Source of the DNA: Trueperaceae bacterium
GTDB lineage: Bacteria > Deinococcota > Deinococci > Deinococcales > Trueperaceae
Assembly (NCBI GenBank): GCA_011390455.1
Contig: JAABSI010000074.1
Span: 1 to 14,919 of the forward strand
DNA length: 14,919 bases
Direction of reading: 5' to 3'
Both the position numbers and the translations under genes were made by a program. Shown here piece after piece: positions 8,109 through 14,898 of this stretch. Position 1 is the stretch's first letter, and each line of letters begins with the position of its first letter. The notes beneath the pieces are model-generated. The model saw only the letters and a program-made list of their open reading frames with translations. It had not been told where the DNA came from and made no database searches.

Positions 8109-8114
8109 AGGTTA
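8109..8114 (-). promoter_or_regulatory. Candidate -10 element of the FAD oxidase gene
   Basis: TAACCT on the minus strand fits TANNNT and would give a leader of about 40 bases that contains the AGGAAGA ribosome binding site. No consensus -35 is seen; the expected -35 position falls inside the 11-bp repeats at 8121-8151, as expected for an activator-dependent or repressed promoter. Confidence 0.4.
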
Positions 8115-8120
8115 GGCAAG

Positions 8121-8151
8121 CGGGCGTTCCACGGGCGTTCGGCGGGCGTCG
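8121..8151. repeat. Three tandem 11-bp repeats (CGGGCGTTC core) in divergent promoter region
   Basis: CGGGCGTTC occurs at 8121-8129 and 8132-8140, with a degenerate third copy CGGGCGTCG at 8143-8151. The period of 11 bp puts the copies on about the same face of the helix. The block covers the -35 region of the FAD oxidase promoter and abuts that of the DUF2867 gene. Direct repeats with 11-bp spacing are typical of OmpR/PhoB-type response regulators (established knowledge). Which protein binds here, if any, is unknown. Confidence 0.5.
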
Positions 8152-8172
8152 CAGGTCGGGCGGGATGCGGCG

Positions 8173-8178
8173 TACCGT
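8173..8178 (+). promoter_or_regulatory. Candidate -10 element of the DUF2867 gene (leaderless)
   Basis: TACCGT ends five bases before the ATG at 8184, so the transcript would begin at or next to the start codon. A TTG at 8178 is in frame but overlaps this element, which favours the ATG. No -35 is recognised. Confidence 0.5.
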
Positions 8179-8183
8179 TGCGC

Positions 8184-9752
8184 ATGACGGCATCCGATCG
8201 CCCGAGCCCACCGAACCCGGCGGACGCACCGGACGCACGCCCGCAGCCGGAACCGGTGGTCCTCGGCGCAGCGCCGAAGGGGGACGGGCCCTCGCTGCGG
8301 GTGCTGCTCACCGGCGCCAACGGCTACATCGGCATGCGCCTGCTGCCCCTGCTGCTCGCGGCGGGGCACCGGGTGCACTGCGTGGTGCGCGATCCGCAGC
8401 GCTTCCCGGTCGCCCACGACCCCGAGCGCGGCGTCTGGGTGCACCAGGCCGACCTGCTCGAGCCGCTCGCGGCCGCCGACCTCCCCGAACGCCTCGACGC
8501 CGCCTACTACCTGGTGCACAGCCTGTCGTCGGACGGCGACTTCACCGAGCTCGAGGCGCGCGCCGCGCGCAACTTCGCCGAGTACGTCGGCGGCACCGGC
8601 GCGCGGCAGATCATCTACTTGGGCGGACTCGGCGACGACGGCGCGCTCTCGCGCCACCTGGCCTCGCGCCGCCAGGTCGAGCACGTCCTGGGCCAAGGGC
8701 CGGTCCCGGTCACGGTGCTGCGCGCCGGCATCATCGTCGGTTCGGGCAGCGCCAGCTTCGAGCTGATCCGCGACCTCACGGAGAAGCTCCCGGTGATGGT
8801 CGCGCCCAAATGGCTGCGCTCCCGCACGCAGCCGATCGCGGTGCGCGACGCCCTCGGGTACCTCGCCGGCGTGCTCGACGAGCCGCGCGCCCTGGGCGAG
8901 ACCTTCGACATCGGCGGACCCGAGGTGATGACCTACCAGACGATGCTGCTGCGCTACGCCGCGGTGCGCGGGCTGCGGCGCTGGGTGCTGCCGGTGCCGG
9001 TCCTCACGCCGCGGCTCTCGTCGTACTGGCTCTACTTCGTGACGTCGACGAGCTTCGCGCTGGCCCGCAACCTCGTCGACTCCATGAAGGTCGACGTGCT
9101 CGTCCGCGACGACCGCATCCGCACCATCGTGCCGCTCGACCCCATCCCCTACGACGAGGCGGTCCGGCTCGCCTTCCAGAAGATCGAGCAGCAGTCGGTG
9201 GTGTCCTCCTGGACCGACGCCGTGGTCTCGAGCCGCAGCGCGCTCGAGCTCGACCGGCTGGTTCAGGTGCCCACCCAGGCCGTCTACCACGACACCCGCC
9301 GGCAGGCGCTCCACGACCCGGAGGACGAGGTGATCGACCGACTGTGGCGCATCGGCGGCGCCACCGGCTGGTACCACGCCCAGTGGCTCTGGTGGCTGCG
9401 CGGGCTGCTCGATCGCCTCGTCGGCGGCACCGGCCTCCGCCGCGGCCGCCGCCACCCGACGGAGCTGCATGCCGGCGACGCGCTCGACTTCTGGCGGGTG
9501 CTGGTCGCCAACCGCGAGCGAGGCCGACTGCTGCTGTACGCCGAGATGAAGCTGCCCGGCGAGGCGTGGCTGGAGTTCGAGATCGAGCGCGGCGCCGACG
9601 AAGCGCCGGTCCTGCGCCAGACCGCCACCTTCCGCCCGCGCGGGCTCGCCGGGCGCGCCTACTGGCTGTTGGTCACCCCGCTGCACGCCTTGGTGTTCGG
9701 CGGGTTGCTGCGCGGGCTGGTCGATGCGGGGGCGAGGTCGCGGAGGGGCTGA
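8184..9752 (+). CDS. NAD(P)-binding SDR-type protein with C-terminal DUF2867 (YbjT-like)
   Basis: 522-aa protein. After a Pro-rich N-terminus, an atypical/extended SDR domain begins with LLTGANGYIG (TGxxGxxG, residues 43-50), followed by the NAD(P)-strand end CVVRDPQRF. AYYLVHSL (Y108, Y109, S113) and IIYLGGLG mark the usual cofactor and active-site strands, and FDIGGPEVMTYQTML is typical of the NmrA/YbjT-like group. The rest (about residues 325-520) matches DUF2867 in layout: WRIGGATGWYHAQWLWWLRG, LDFWRVL, LYAEMKLPGEAWLEFEIE and a hydrophobic PLHALVFGGLLRGL end. E. coli YbjT is a related, shorter protein of poorly defined role. The ATG at 8184 is chosen because a -10 element lies just upstream. 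It diverges from the FAD oxidase and may share its control. Substrate is unknown. Confidence 0.88.
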   Translation: MTASDRPSPPNPADAPDARPQPEPVVLGAAPKGDGPSLRVLLTGANGYIGMRLLPLLLAAGHRVHCVVRDPQRFPVAHDPERGVWVHQADLLEPLAAADLPERLDAAYYLVHSLSSDGDFTELEARAARNFAEYVGGTGARQIIYLGGLGDDGALSRHLASRRQVEHVLGQGPVPVTVLRAGIIVGSGSASFELIRDLTEKLPVMVAPKWLRSRTQPIAVRDALGYLAGVLDEPRALGETFDIGGPEVMTYQTMLLRYAAVRGLRRWVLPVPVLTPRLSSYWLYFVTSTSFALARNLVDSMKVDVLVRDDRIRTIVPLDPIPYDEAVRLAFQKIEQQSVVSSWTDAVVSSRSALELDRLVQVPTQAVYHDTRRQALHDPEDEVIDRLWRIGGATGWYHAQWLWWLRGLLDRLVGGTGLRRGRRHPTELHAGDALDFWRVLVANRERGRLLLYAEMKLPGEAWLEFEIERGADEAPVLRQTATFRPRGLAGRAYWLLVTPLHALVFGGLLRGLVDAGARSRRG

Positions 9753-9813
9753 AGTCGTCGGTGCAGGGCGACGTTCGACCCCGTCCGAAGCCGCCGTCGA
9801 TCGCCGTATGTGC

Positions 9814-9832
9814 TATATGTGTCGCAAGGAGG
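9814..9832 (+). promoter_or_regulatory. vapBC promoter -10 and strong ribosome binding site
   Basis: TATATG (9814-9819), preceded by TG at 9811-9812, reads as an extended -10. AAGGAGG (9826-9832) sits seven bases before the GTG at 9840, the strongest Shine-Dalgarno in the window. A short imperfect repeat (TATGTGC then TATGTGTC) overlaps the -10 and could be the autoregulatory operator usual in VapBC loci; that last point is inference. Confidence 0.5.
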
Positions 9833-9839
9833 CGGCCCC

Positions 9840-10061
9840 GTGCCCCAACTGCACCTGTACGTCTCGGACGAGGTGGCCGCCGCGCTGCGGGCGCGCGCCC
9901 GCGAGCAAGGCACCAGCGTGTCGAAGCTCCTCGCCGAGATCGTCGCCCGCGAAGCGCAGCGGTCTTGGCCCGAAGGCTGGCTCGAGCGCGTGGTGGGCGC
10001 CTGGCCCGATCCCTGGCCGACGGTCGCCGACCCACCGCCCGAGGACCGGCACCCGCTCTAG
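9840..10061 (+). CDS. vapB: VapB-like antitoxin, ribbon-helix-helix type
   Basis: 73-aa antitoxin that should bind the following VapC and repress its own promoter. The N-terminus has the short beta strand LHLYVS (residues 4-9), a first helix (DEVAAALRARAREQG) and a second helix after the turn (TSVSKLLAEIVARE); this is the ribbon-helix-helix pattern. The C-terminal tail is Trp/Pro-rich (SWPEGWLERV, WPDPWP), consistent with the flexible toxin-neutralising part. The GTG start at 9840 is fixed by AAGGAGG seven bases upstream; an in-frame ATG at 9810 lies upstream of that site and is less likely. Its stop TAG touches the ATG of vapC without a gap, the typical antitoxin-toxin arrangement. The specific VapB subfamily is not certain. 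Confidence 0.85.
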   Translation: MPQLHLYVSDEVAAALRARAREQGTSVSKLLAEIVAREAQRSWPEGWLERVVGAWPDPWPTVADPPPEDRHPL

Positions 10062-10460
10062 ATGCTCCTCCTCGATGCCAACGTCTGCATCGACGTCCTG
10101 CGCGGCCGCGCCGACGTCGCCCGGCGTCTGGAAGCGCACGGACCCGCCGGCCTGTTCCTCTGCTCCGTGGTCAAGGCGGAACTCGCCTTCGGCGCGCGCC
10201 TGGCGTCGGACCCGCTTCGTGCCGCGGACGCGGTCGACGCGTTCTGTGCGCCCTTCCCGTCGCTGCCGTTCGACGACGCCTGCGTCGACGCCTACGCCCG
10301 ACTCCGCACCGACCTGCGCACGGCGGGGACGACGATCGGCGCCAACGACCTCACGATCGCGGCGATCGCCCTCACGCACGGCTTGGGGTTGGTCAGCGAC
10401 GACCGAGCGGCGTTCGAGCGGGTGCCGGGCCTATCGGTCACGTCGTGGCGCGAAGCCTGA
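10062..10460 (+). CDS. vapC: VapC toxin, PIN-domain ribonuclease
   Basis: 132-aa PIN-domain protein, a Mg2+-dependent RNase that in VapC toxins cleaves tRNA or rRNA. The acidic site is complete: D5 in LLLDANVCIDVLRG, E40 in SVVKAELAFGA, D96 in IGANDLTIAAIAL and D113/D114 in GLVSDDRAAFERV. The length and motif order match VapC of the common FitB/VapC kind. The ATG follows the vapB stop directly, so translation is coupled. Neutralisation by VapB is inferred from gene order. It converges with the lipoprotein esterase gene, leaving 13 bases between stops. Intact motifs suggest a functional toxin; the RNA target cannot be predicted. Confidence 0.93.
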   Translation: MLLLDANVCIDVLRGRADVARRLEAHGPAGLFLCSVVKAELAFGARLASDPLRAADAVDAFCAPFPSLPFDDACVDAYARLRTDLRTAGTTIGANDLTIAAIALTHGLGLVSDDRAAFERVPGLSVTSWREA

Positions 10461-10473
10461 GCGAGCGGCGCCC

Positions 10474-11373
10474 TCACCAACCGAGCGCGAACCAGAGCAC
10501 CCGCGCCGCGAACCCCGACCCCGGGCGCGGCTCGTGGCCGGACTCGTCCATCCGCCACAGCGCCACGCGCCGCCCCGCGGGGCAGTCGGACGCCTCGAGC
10601 GGCACCGTCTCCGCCCCGTCGATCCTCTGGTCGAGGTCGAAGGGCGTGCCCGCGACGAGCGGGCCGCAGCCCGCGCCGGTGGCGAAGGCACCAATGGTGG
10701 CCTCGGCCGCCGTGTAGGGCGGGATGTCGTTCGGCATGAGGGGGATCGGGAGGTCCGAGACGCTCCCACCCTCGTACCGGATGACGCGGTCCTCGGTGCC
10801 GTGGATGTGGAGCACGCGCGTCGGCCCGCCGACCCCGCACGTCGGCACCGGCCCGGTATCGAGCGCGCCGGCGACCGTCACCACCGCCGAGAAGCGCTCG
10901 GGGAAGTCGCACGCGAGCCGGTAGGCCATGAAACCGCCGTTCGAGTGGCCGAAGAGCATCACCTCGGACACCGCCATCCGGTCCGCGATCTCGTCGATCA
11001 GCCGCGTGAGGTACCCGACGTCGTCGACCGGGAAGCCGTAGAGGTTGCAGCACGCCTCCGAGGCGTTCCAGAAACGCCGGCTGAGGCTGTCGATCGCGCC
11101 CTGCGGGCGCACGACCGCCACGCCGAGCACCTCGGCGGCGGTCGCGAGCGGGAACAGGTCTTCGATCTGGTCGGGGCTCGACTGGTAGCCGTGCAGCACG
11201 ACGAGGAGCGGCGTGGGAACGCTGGGGTCGTGGTCGGGGGGCGGCACGACCAGCGCCGGCCGCGCGCCGCCGACGACGAAGGATCCCGGCACGAGCACCG
11301 CGCCGCCGCAGCCGCCGAGCAGGGCGGCGAGGGCGAGCACGGCCAGGAAGGGGCGCAACGACCACCGGCGCAT
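10474..11373 (-). CDS. Lipoprotein alpha/beta-hydrolase esterase, LpqC / PHB-depolymerase-like
   Basis: 299-aa secreted esterase. The N-terminus is a lipoprotein signal: MRRW, a hydrophobic core, and lipobox LGGC with C22, so the mature protein should be lipid-anchored outside the cytoplasmic membrane. The domain has LVVLHGYQSS (oxyanion region, H61-G62), VRPQGAID, then FWNASEACCN, a cysteine-containing loop typical of LpqC/feruloyl-esterase-like proteins. The predicted nucleophile is S144 in GHSNGG. Probable acid and base are D195 in HIHGTEDRVI and H280 in MDESGHEPRP. Relatives hydrolyse polyhydroxybutyrate or aryl esters; which applies here is not known. It starts nine bases after the serine hydrolase stop and is probably in the same operon. 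Confidence 0.9.
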   Translation of the reverse strand: MRRWSLRPFLAVLALAALLGGCGGAVLVPGSFVVGGARPALVVPPPDHDPSVPTPLLVVLHGYQSSPDQIEDLFPLATAAEVLGVAVVRPQGAIDSLSRRFWNASEACCNLYGFPVDDVGYLTRLIDEIADRMAVSEVMLFGHSNGGFMAYRLACDFPERFSAVVTVAGALDTGPVPTCGVGGPTRVLHIHGTEDRVIRYEGGSVSDLPIPLMPNDIPPYTAAEATIGAFATGAGCGPLVAGTPFDLDQRIDGAETVPLEASDCPAGRRVALWRMDESGHEPRPGSGFAARVLWFALGW

Positions 11374-11382
11374 GGGTCCAGG

Positions 11383-12873
11383 CTACTGCTCGCCGGTGCG
11401 GGGCGCCGTGCTCGGCGCGGCGTTCGCCCTCCCGCGCGTCCACGCCGCCACCTTCCAGGCCGCGAAGGCCAGGTCCGCGAGGTAGCCGACCGCCATCAGG
11501 ATCGCGATCTCGGGCACGAAGTCGAAGGCCTGCGCCAGCGACACCCCGCGGCCCAGGAGACGCTCGATGAGCGCGACCGCCGCGAGCGCGATCGCCGGCA
11601 CCAGCAGCAGGTGCGGCGCCACCGCCAGCGCGACGCGCGGCCCCCGCCAGCCCAGCGCCCGCGCCCGCCAGCGCGGCAGGCGCCGGGCGTCGCGCGCGAT
11701 CACGGCGAGCTGCACCGCGAAGACCGCCACCACGATCCAGCCGATCGCGCGCATCCCGATCGGTGGCGACGTAGGCGCCTCGCCCACCAGCAGGTCGCGC
11801 ACGCCGGTGGTGAGGTCGCCGTACGCGAGGATCGCGGACGGCAGCGACGACTGGTTGGCGAGGAACACGACGCCCAGGTCGAGGTCGGGGAACAGCGCCG
11901 CCTCGGCCTTGAAGAACTCGTTGGTGCCGCCGTGCTGCACGATGCGGTGCCCGCGGTGGGTGCCCACGAACCAACCGGCGGCGTAGAAGCCGCTGGGGGC
12001 CGATGGGGCGTGCAGCTCGAGCATCCTGGCGCGCGACAACACCCGTTCGCCGTCGAGCGCGCCGCCGCCGTTCATCGCGAGCAGGAAGCGCGCCATGTCG
12101 TTCGCGGTCGACATCAGGTACCCACCGGGGAGGGCGTAGGCGCGGAACCGCTGCTCCCGCGGCCAGGCGACGCCGAAGGCCACCACGTGCCCGCGCGCCA
12201 GACCGGCAGCGCGCGCCGCCTCCGGGTCGGTGAAGGTGCGCTCCATACCGAGCGGGTCCAGCACGTGCGCCTGGAGGTAGTCGGCGTACGCCTCGCCTGA
12301 CGCGACCTCGACCAGATGGCCGAGCGTCGCGTAGTTCGGGTTGAAGTAGTGGAACGCCGCGCCCGGCTCCGCGATCGGCACCGCGCGCTGCAGATCGCGG
12401 ACGCCCGCTTCGATGCTGGCGTCGTCCGCGAGCCCGGGCTGGTCGCGGTAGCGCAGATCCGAGAGGCCGCTGGCGTGGCCGAGCAGGTGCCGCACGGTGA
12501 TCCGGGCCGAGACGTCCGGATCCGCGACCTCGAACCAGGGCAGGTAGGCGCGCACGGGCGCGTCGAGCTCGAGGCGGCCGTCGTCGACGAGCTGCAGCAC
12601 CGCCAGGCCGGTGAAGGCCTTGGCGATCGAGCCGACGTAGAGCGGCGTGTCGGCCGTCATGGGCTCGCCGGTGCCGGCGTCGCCGTACCCGCGGGCGTGC
12701 ACGACGGCGCCGCCGTACGTGATCGCCAGCGCCACCCCGGGGATCGCGTGGGCGCGCATCCGATCCTCGACGAAGGCGTCGATCGCGGCGAGGTCGGCGG
12801 CGGACGGGGCGGCCTGGCCTCCGGCGAAGGGTCCGAGCAGCAGCAGGAGGACGAACGCGGCGACGCGGCGCAT
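11383..12873 (-). CDS. Serine hydrolase, class C beta-lactamase fold, with C-terminal membrane segments
   Basis: 496-aa exported serine hydrolase (Pfam Beta-lactamase group: class C enzymes, DD-peptidases, esterases). A signal peptide (MRRVAAFVLLLLLG, cleavage likely near A22) leads to the catalytic domain. The SxxK motif is S82-I-A-K85 (VGSIAKAFTG), the YxN motif is Y176-F-N178 (FHYFNPNYATLGH) and the third motif is H314-G-G (VQHGGTNEFF). About residue 370 onward are three hydrophobic segments (GWIVVAVFAVQLAVIA; LAVAPHLLLVPAIALAAVAL; PEIAILMAVGYLADLAFAAW), so the enzyme is tethered to the membrane with its active site outside. GAGGAGG (12882-12888) lies eight bases before the ATG. Lactamase activity is not implied; peptide or ester cleavage is as likely. 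Next gene: the lipoprotein esterase, nine bases on. Confidence 0.92.
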   Translation of the reverse strand: MRRVAAFVLLLLLGPFAGGQAAPSAADLAAIDAFVEDRMRAHAIPGVALAITYGGAVVHARGYGDAGTGEPMTADTPLYVGSIAKAFTGLAVLQLVDDGRLELDAPVRAYLPWFEVADPDVSARITVRHLLGHASGLSDLRYRDQPGLADDASIEAGVRDLQRAVPIAEPGAAFHYFNPNYATLGHLVEVASGEAYADYLQAHVLDPLGMERTFTDPEAARAAGLARGHVVAFGVAWPREQRFRAYALPGGYLMSTANDMARFLLAMNGGGALDGERVLSRARMLELHAPSAPSGFYAAGWFVGTHRGHRIVQHGGTNEFFKAEAALFPDLDLGVVFLANQSSLPSAILAYGDLTTGVRDLLVGEAPTSPPIGMRAIGWIVVAVFAVQLAVIARDARRLPRWRARALGWRGPRVALAVAPHLLLVPAIALAAVALIERLLGRGVSLAQAFDFVPEIAILMAVGYLADLAFAAWKVAAWTRGRANAAPSTAPRTGEQ

Positions 12874-12910
12874 GGTGGAGGCCTCCTCGGGGCGCGCGGC
12901 GGCGCCCGCA

Positions 12911-12933
12911 CCTCCGACCGTAGTCGTCGGAGG
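12911..12933. promoter_or_regulatory. Perfect inverted repeat over the serine hydrolase -10, probable operator
   Basis: CCTCCGAC (12911-12918) and GTCGGAGG (12926-12933) are perfect 8-bp arms around 7 bases. A minus-strand TANNNT element, TACGGT (12917-12922), lies inside, so a dimeric repressor bound here would block the hydrolase/esterase operon. It lies 40-62 bases before the divergent Gfo/Idh -10 and could affect both. No T tract follows in either direction, so a terminator is unlikely. Confidence 0.45.
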
Positions 12934-12972
12934 CGCGGGACGCCGGTACTCCCGTCCCGCTCGGGCCGGCGC

Positions 12973-12978
12973 TACACT
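12973..12978 (+). promoter_or_regulatory. -10 element of the Gfo/Idh operon (leaderless)
   Basis: TACACT ends eight bases before the ATG at 12987, placing the expected transcription start at 12985-12987. There is no Shine-Dalgarno before this ATG, which agrees with leaderless translation. The same hexamer serves the BTAD gene on the minus strand (3534-3539). No -35 match is seen. Confidence 0.65.
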
Positions 12979-12986
12979 CGGTACTC

Positions 12987-14099
12987 ATGGACCTGGGCAT
13001 CGGCGTCATCGGTTGCGGCACCATCGCGAGCGCGTACCTCGAGAACCTGACCCGCGCACCCGGCGCGCGCGTGGTGGCGCTCGCCGACCTCGACCTGGCG
13101 CGCGCGCAGGCGCTCGCGGCCACCTTCGGCGTCCCGGACGCCCTCGATCCGGACGCGCTGCTCGCGCGCACCGACGTCGACCTGGTGGTCGACCTGACGA
13201 TCCCGGCCGCGCACTACGACGTCAACCGCCGAGCGCTCGAGGCGGGCAAGGCGGTCTACGCCGAGAAGCCCCTCGCGGCCACCGCCGCCGAGGCGCGCGC
13301 GCTGGTCGAGCTCGCCGAGCGCGTCGACCGACCGCTGGGCGGGGCGCCGGACACCTTCCTCGGCGTCGGGCTGCAGACGGCGCGCGCCGCGCTCGACGAG
13401 GGCGCCGTCGGCCGGCCCTTCGCGGCGGTGGCCCACATGGTCTCGAGCGGGCCGGAGCGCTGGCACCCCTCCCCCGACTTCCTCTACCAAGCGGGTGCCG
13501 GGCCGCTGCTCGACATGGGGCCCTATTACGTCACCGCGATGGTGTCGCTGTTCGGCCCGGTCGCGAGCGTCCTCGCCGACGGCGGGCGCACGTGGACCGA
13601 GCGCACGATCGGCAAGGGGCCGCGCGCGGGCGCGCGCTTCGCGGTCGAGGTCGACACGCACGTCACGCTCCTGCTGCGCTTCGCCTCGGGCGTGCAGGCG
13701 ACGCTGCTGACGACCTTCGACGTGCAGGCGTCCGAGCTGCCGCGCTTCGAGGTCTTCGGCGAGCGGGGCACGCTGGCGCTGCCCGACCCCAACACCTTCG
13801 CCGGGCCGGTGCGGGTGCGCACCGCCACCGACGACGGCTGGCGCGACGTCCCCACGGTCCCCGGGTTCGCGCGCAACGCGCGCGGGATCGGCGCGCTCGA
13901 GCTGGCGGCGGCGCATCGCGCCGGCCGCACGCCGCGCGCCTCCGGGGCGCAGGCCGCGCACGTGTTGGACGTCCTCGAAGGCGGCTTGACCGCCCTGCGC
14001 ACGGGCGCCCGGGTGGCGATCGAGAGCCGGCCGGAGCGCCCCGCACCGCTCGAACCCGACGACCTCACCGAACTCGGCTGGACCCAGGAGGGCTCTTGA
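12987..14099 (+). CDS. Gfo/Idh/MocA family oxidoreductase
   Basis: 370-aa NAD(P)-dependent sugar or polyol dehydrogenase. The Rossmann motif is GVIGCGTIA (residues 6-14), with ALADLD (about 31-36) ending the second strand. The family signature YAEKPLAAT has E93-K94-P95, in which the Lys contacts cofactor and substrate. GPLLDMGPYYVTAM around D176 is the substrate-site helix, with Y180 where many relatives have a catalytic His. The C-terminal beta-sheet domain (VDTHVTLLLRFASG, FEVFGERGTLALPDP) is typical. The start at 12987 is fixed by the -10 just upstream. Its stop TGA overlaps by one base the ATG of a mini-cistron that leads into the TIM-barrel gene, so the unit is an operon. Relatives oxidise myo-inositol, glucose or glycosides at C2/C3; the substrate here is unknown. 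Confidence 0.92.
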   Translation: MDLGIGVIGCGTIASAYLENLTRAPGARVVALADLDLARAQALAATFGVPDALDPDALLARTDVDLVVDLTIPAAHYDVNRRALEAGKAVYAEKPLAATAAEARALVELAERVDRPLGGAPDTFLGVGLQTARAALDEGAVGRPFAAVAHMVSSGPERWHPSPDFLYQAGAGPLLDMGPYYVTAMVSLFGPVASVLADGGRTWTERTIGKGPRAGARFAVEVDTHVTLLLRFASGVQATLLTTFDVQASELPRFEVFGERGTLALPDPNTFAGPVRVRTATDDGWRDVPTVPGFARNARGIGALELAAAHRAGRTPRASGAQAAHVLDVLEGGLTALRTGARVAIESRPERPAPLEPDDLTELGWTQEGS

Positions 14100-14143
14100 T
14101 GACCACCCCCGCGCTCGGAAGCACCATGGAGACTCGGCGATGA
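14099..14143 (+). CDS. 14-codon mini-cistron copying the next gene's start (leader peptide or duplication scar)
   Basis: AGGAGGG (14086-14092) lies six bases before an ATG at 14099 that overlaps the Gfo/Idh stop as TGATG. The frame reads MTTPALGSTMETRR and stops with TGA at 14141-14143, overlapping the TIM-barrel ATG as ATGA. Bases 14099-14118 match 14140-14159 at 19 of 20 positions, so the first seven residues MTTPALG are shared by both. The two starts are 41 bases apart, not a multiple of three, so they are in different frames. This looks like a partial duplication of the gene start that kept coupling intact. A real translated peptide is plausible given the strong ribosome binding site; a function is not implied. 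Confidence 0.5.
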   Translation: MTTPALGSTMETRR

Positions 14144-14898
14144 CGACCCCCGCGCTCGGTCTTCAGCTCTACACCGTTCGATCCAGCGAGCTCCCGCTGT
14201 ACGACCTCCTCGCCGCGGTGGCGGCCGCCGGCTACGCGGGGGTGGAGACGGTGGGGACCCAGGAGGTCGCCCCCGAGCGTCTGCGCGACGCGCTGGCCGA
14301 CGCCGGGCTGACGCTCGCCTCGGCGCACGTGCCGCTGGCCGCCTTCCGGACGGACCTGCACGCGCTGGTCAAAGCGCACCGCACGCTGGGCACGCCGCTG
14401 CTGGTCGTGCCGTGGGTGGCGCCCGACGACCGCCCGACCGACCTGACCGGATGGCGGGCGCTCGGCCGCGAGCTCGACGGCTACGGCCGGTCGCTGGCCG
14501 ACGAGGGCTTCGCGCTGGCGTACCACCACCACGACTTCGAGCTGGCCGCGATGGACGGCAGCGACGGCCTGACCGCGATGCTCGAGGCGGCCGCGCCCGA
14601 GCACCTGAGCCTGGAGCTCGACAGCGGCTGGTGGGCGGCGGTCGGGCGCGACCCGGTCGCCGGCGTGCACGGTTGGGGTCGCCGCGTGAAGCGGCTGCAC
14701 CTCAAGGACCTCGTCCGCGGGCAGGACCCGCCCTGGGTCGACGTCGGCGACGGGGAGCTCGACGTCACCGGCGTGCTGGCGGCGGCGCAGGCGAACGGGG
14801 TGCCGTGGGCGATCGTCGAGCACGACGCGCCCAGCGATCCGATCGCCACGATCGAGCGGAGCGCGGCGAAGGCCTTGGAGGTGCTGGGGCGAGGGTGA
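14140..14898 (+). CDS. Sugar phosphate isomerase/epimerase-like TIM-barrel protein (AP endonuclease 2 fold)
   Basis: 252-aa TIM-barrel protein of the xylose-isomerase-like group (IolE/IolH/hydroxypyruvate isomerase relatives). It starts MTTPALGLQLYTVR, the usual first strand, followed by GYAGVETVG with E36. The probable metal site uses E134 in YHHHDFEL, D161 in LELDSGWW, H187 in RLHLKDL and E227 in AIVEHDAP. The length is normal for single-domain members. GGAGA (14128-14132) lies seven bases upstream, weaker than the site before the mini-cistron, so coupled translation is likely. Pairing with Gfo/Idh dehydrogenases is common in inositol and 3-keto-sugar metabolism, where this protein isomerises, epimerises or dehydrates the keto-sugar; that role is inferred. 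Twenty-one bases follow the stop to the window end. Confidence 0.9.
   Translation: MTTPALGLQLYTVRSSELPLYDLLAAVAAAGYAGVETVGTQEVAPERLRDALADAGLTLASAHVPLAAFRTDLHALVKAHRTLGTPLLVVPWVAPDDRPTDLTGWRALGRELDGYGRSLADEGFALAYHHHDFELAAMDGSDGLTAMLEAAAPEHLSLELDSGWWAAVGRDPVAGVHGWGRRVKRLHLKDLVRGQDPPWVDVGDGELDVTGVLAAAQANGVPWAIVEHDAPSDPIATIERSAAKALEVLGRG

Noticed and set aside
5948..8320. 790-codon minus-strand frame spanning the BTAD2 end and the FAD oxidase
   Set aside because: Arg/Pro/Gly-rich translation crossing gene boundaries; shadow of genes in other frames.
11380..11385. TAGCCT on the minus strand six bases before the esterase ATG, resembling a leaderless -10
   Set aside because: It contains the stop codon of the preceding gene and the genes are nine bases apart, so operon read-through is simpler; kept only as a possible internal promoter.
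9724..12300. 858-codon plus-strand frame over vapBC and the esterase/hydrolase pair
   Set aside because: No domain pattern; opposes or overlaps genes with complete catalytic motifs.
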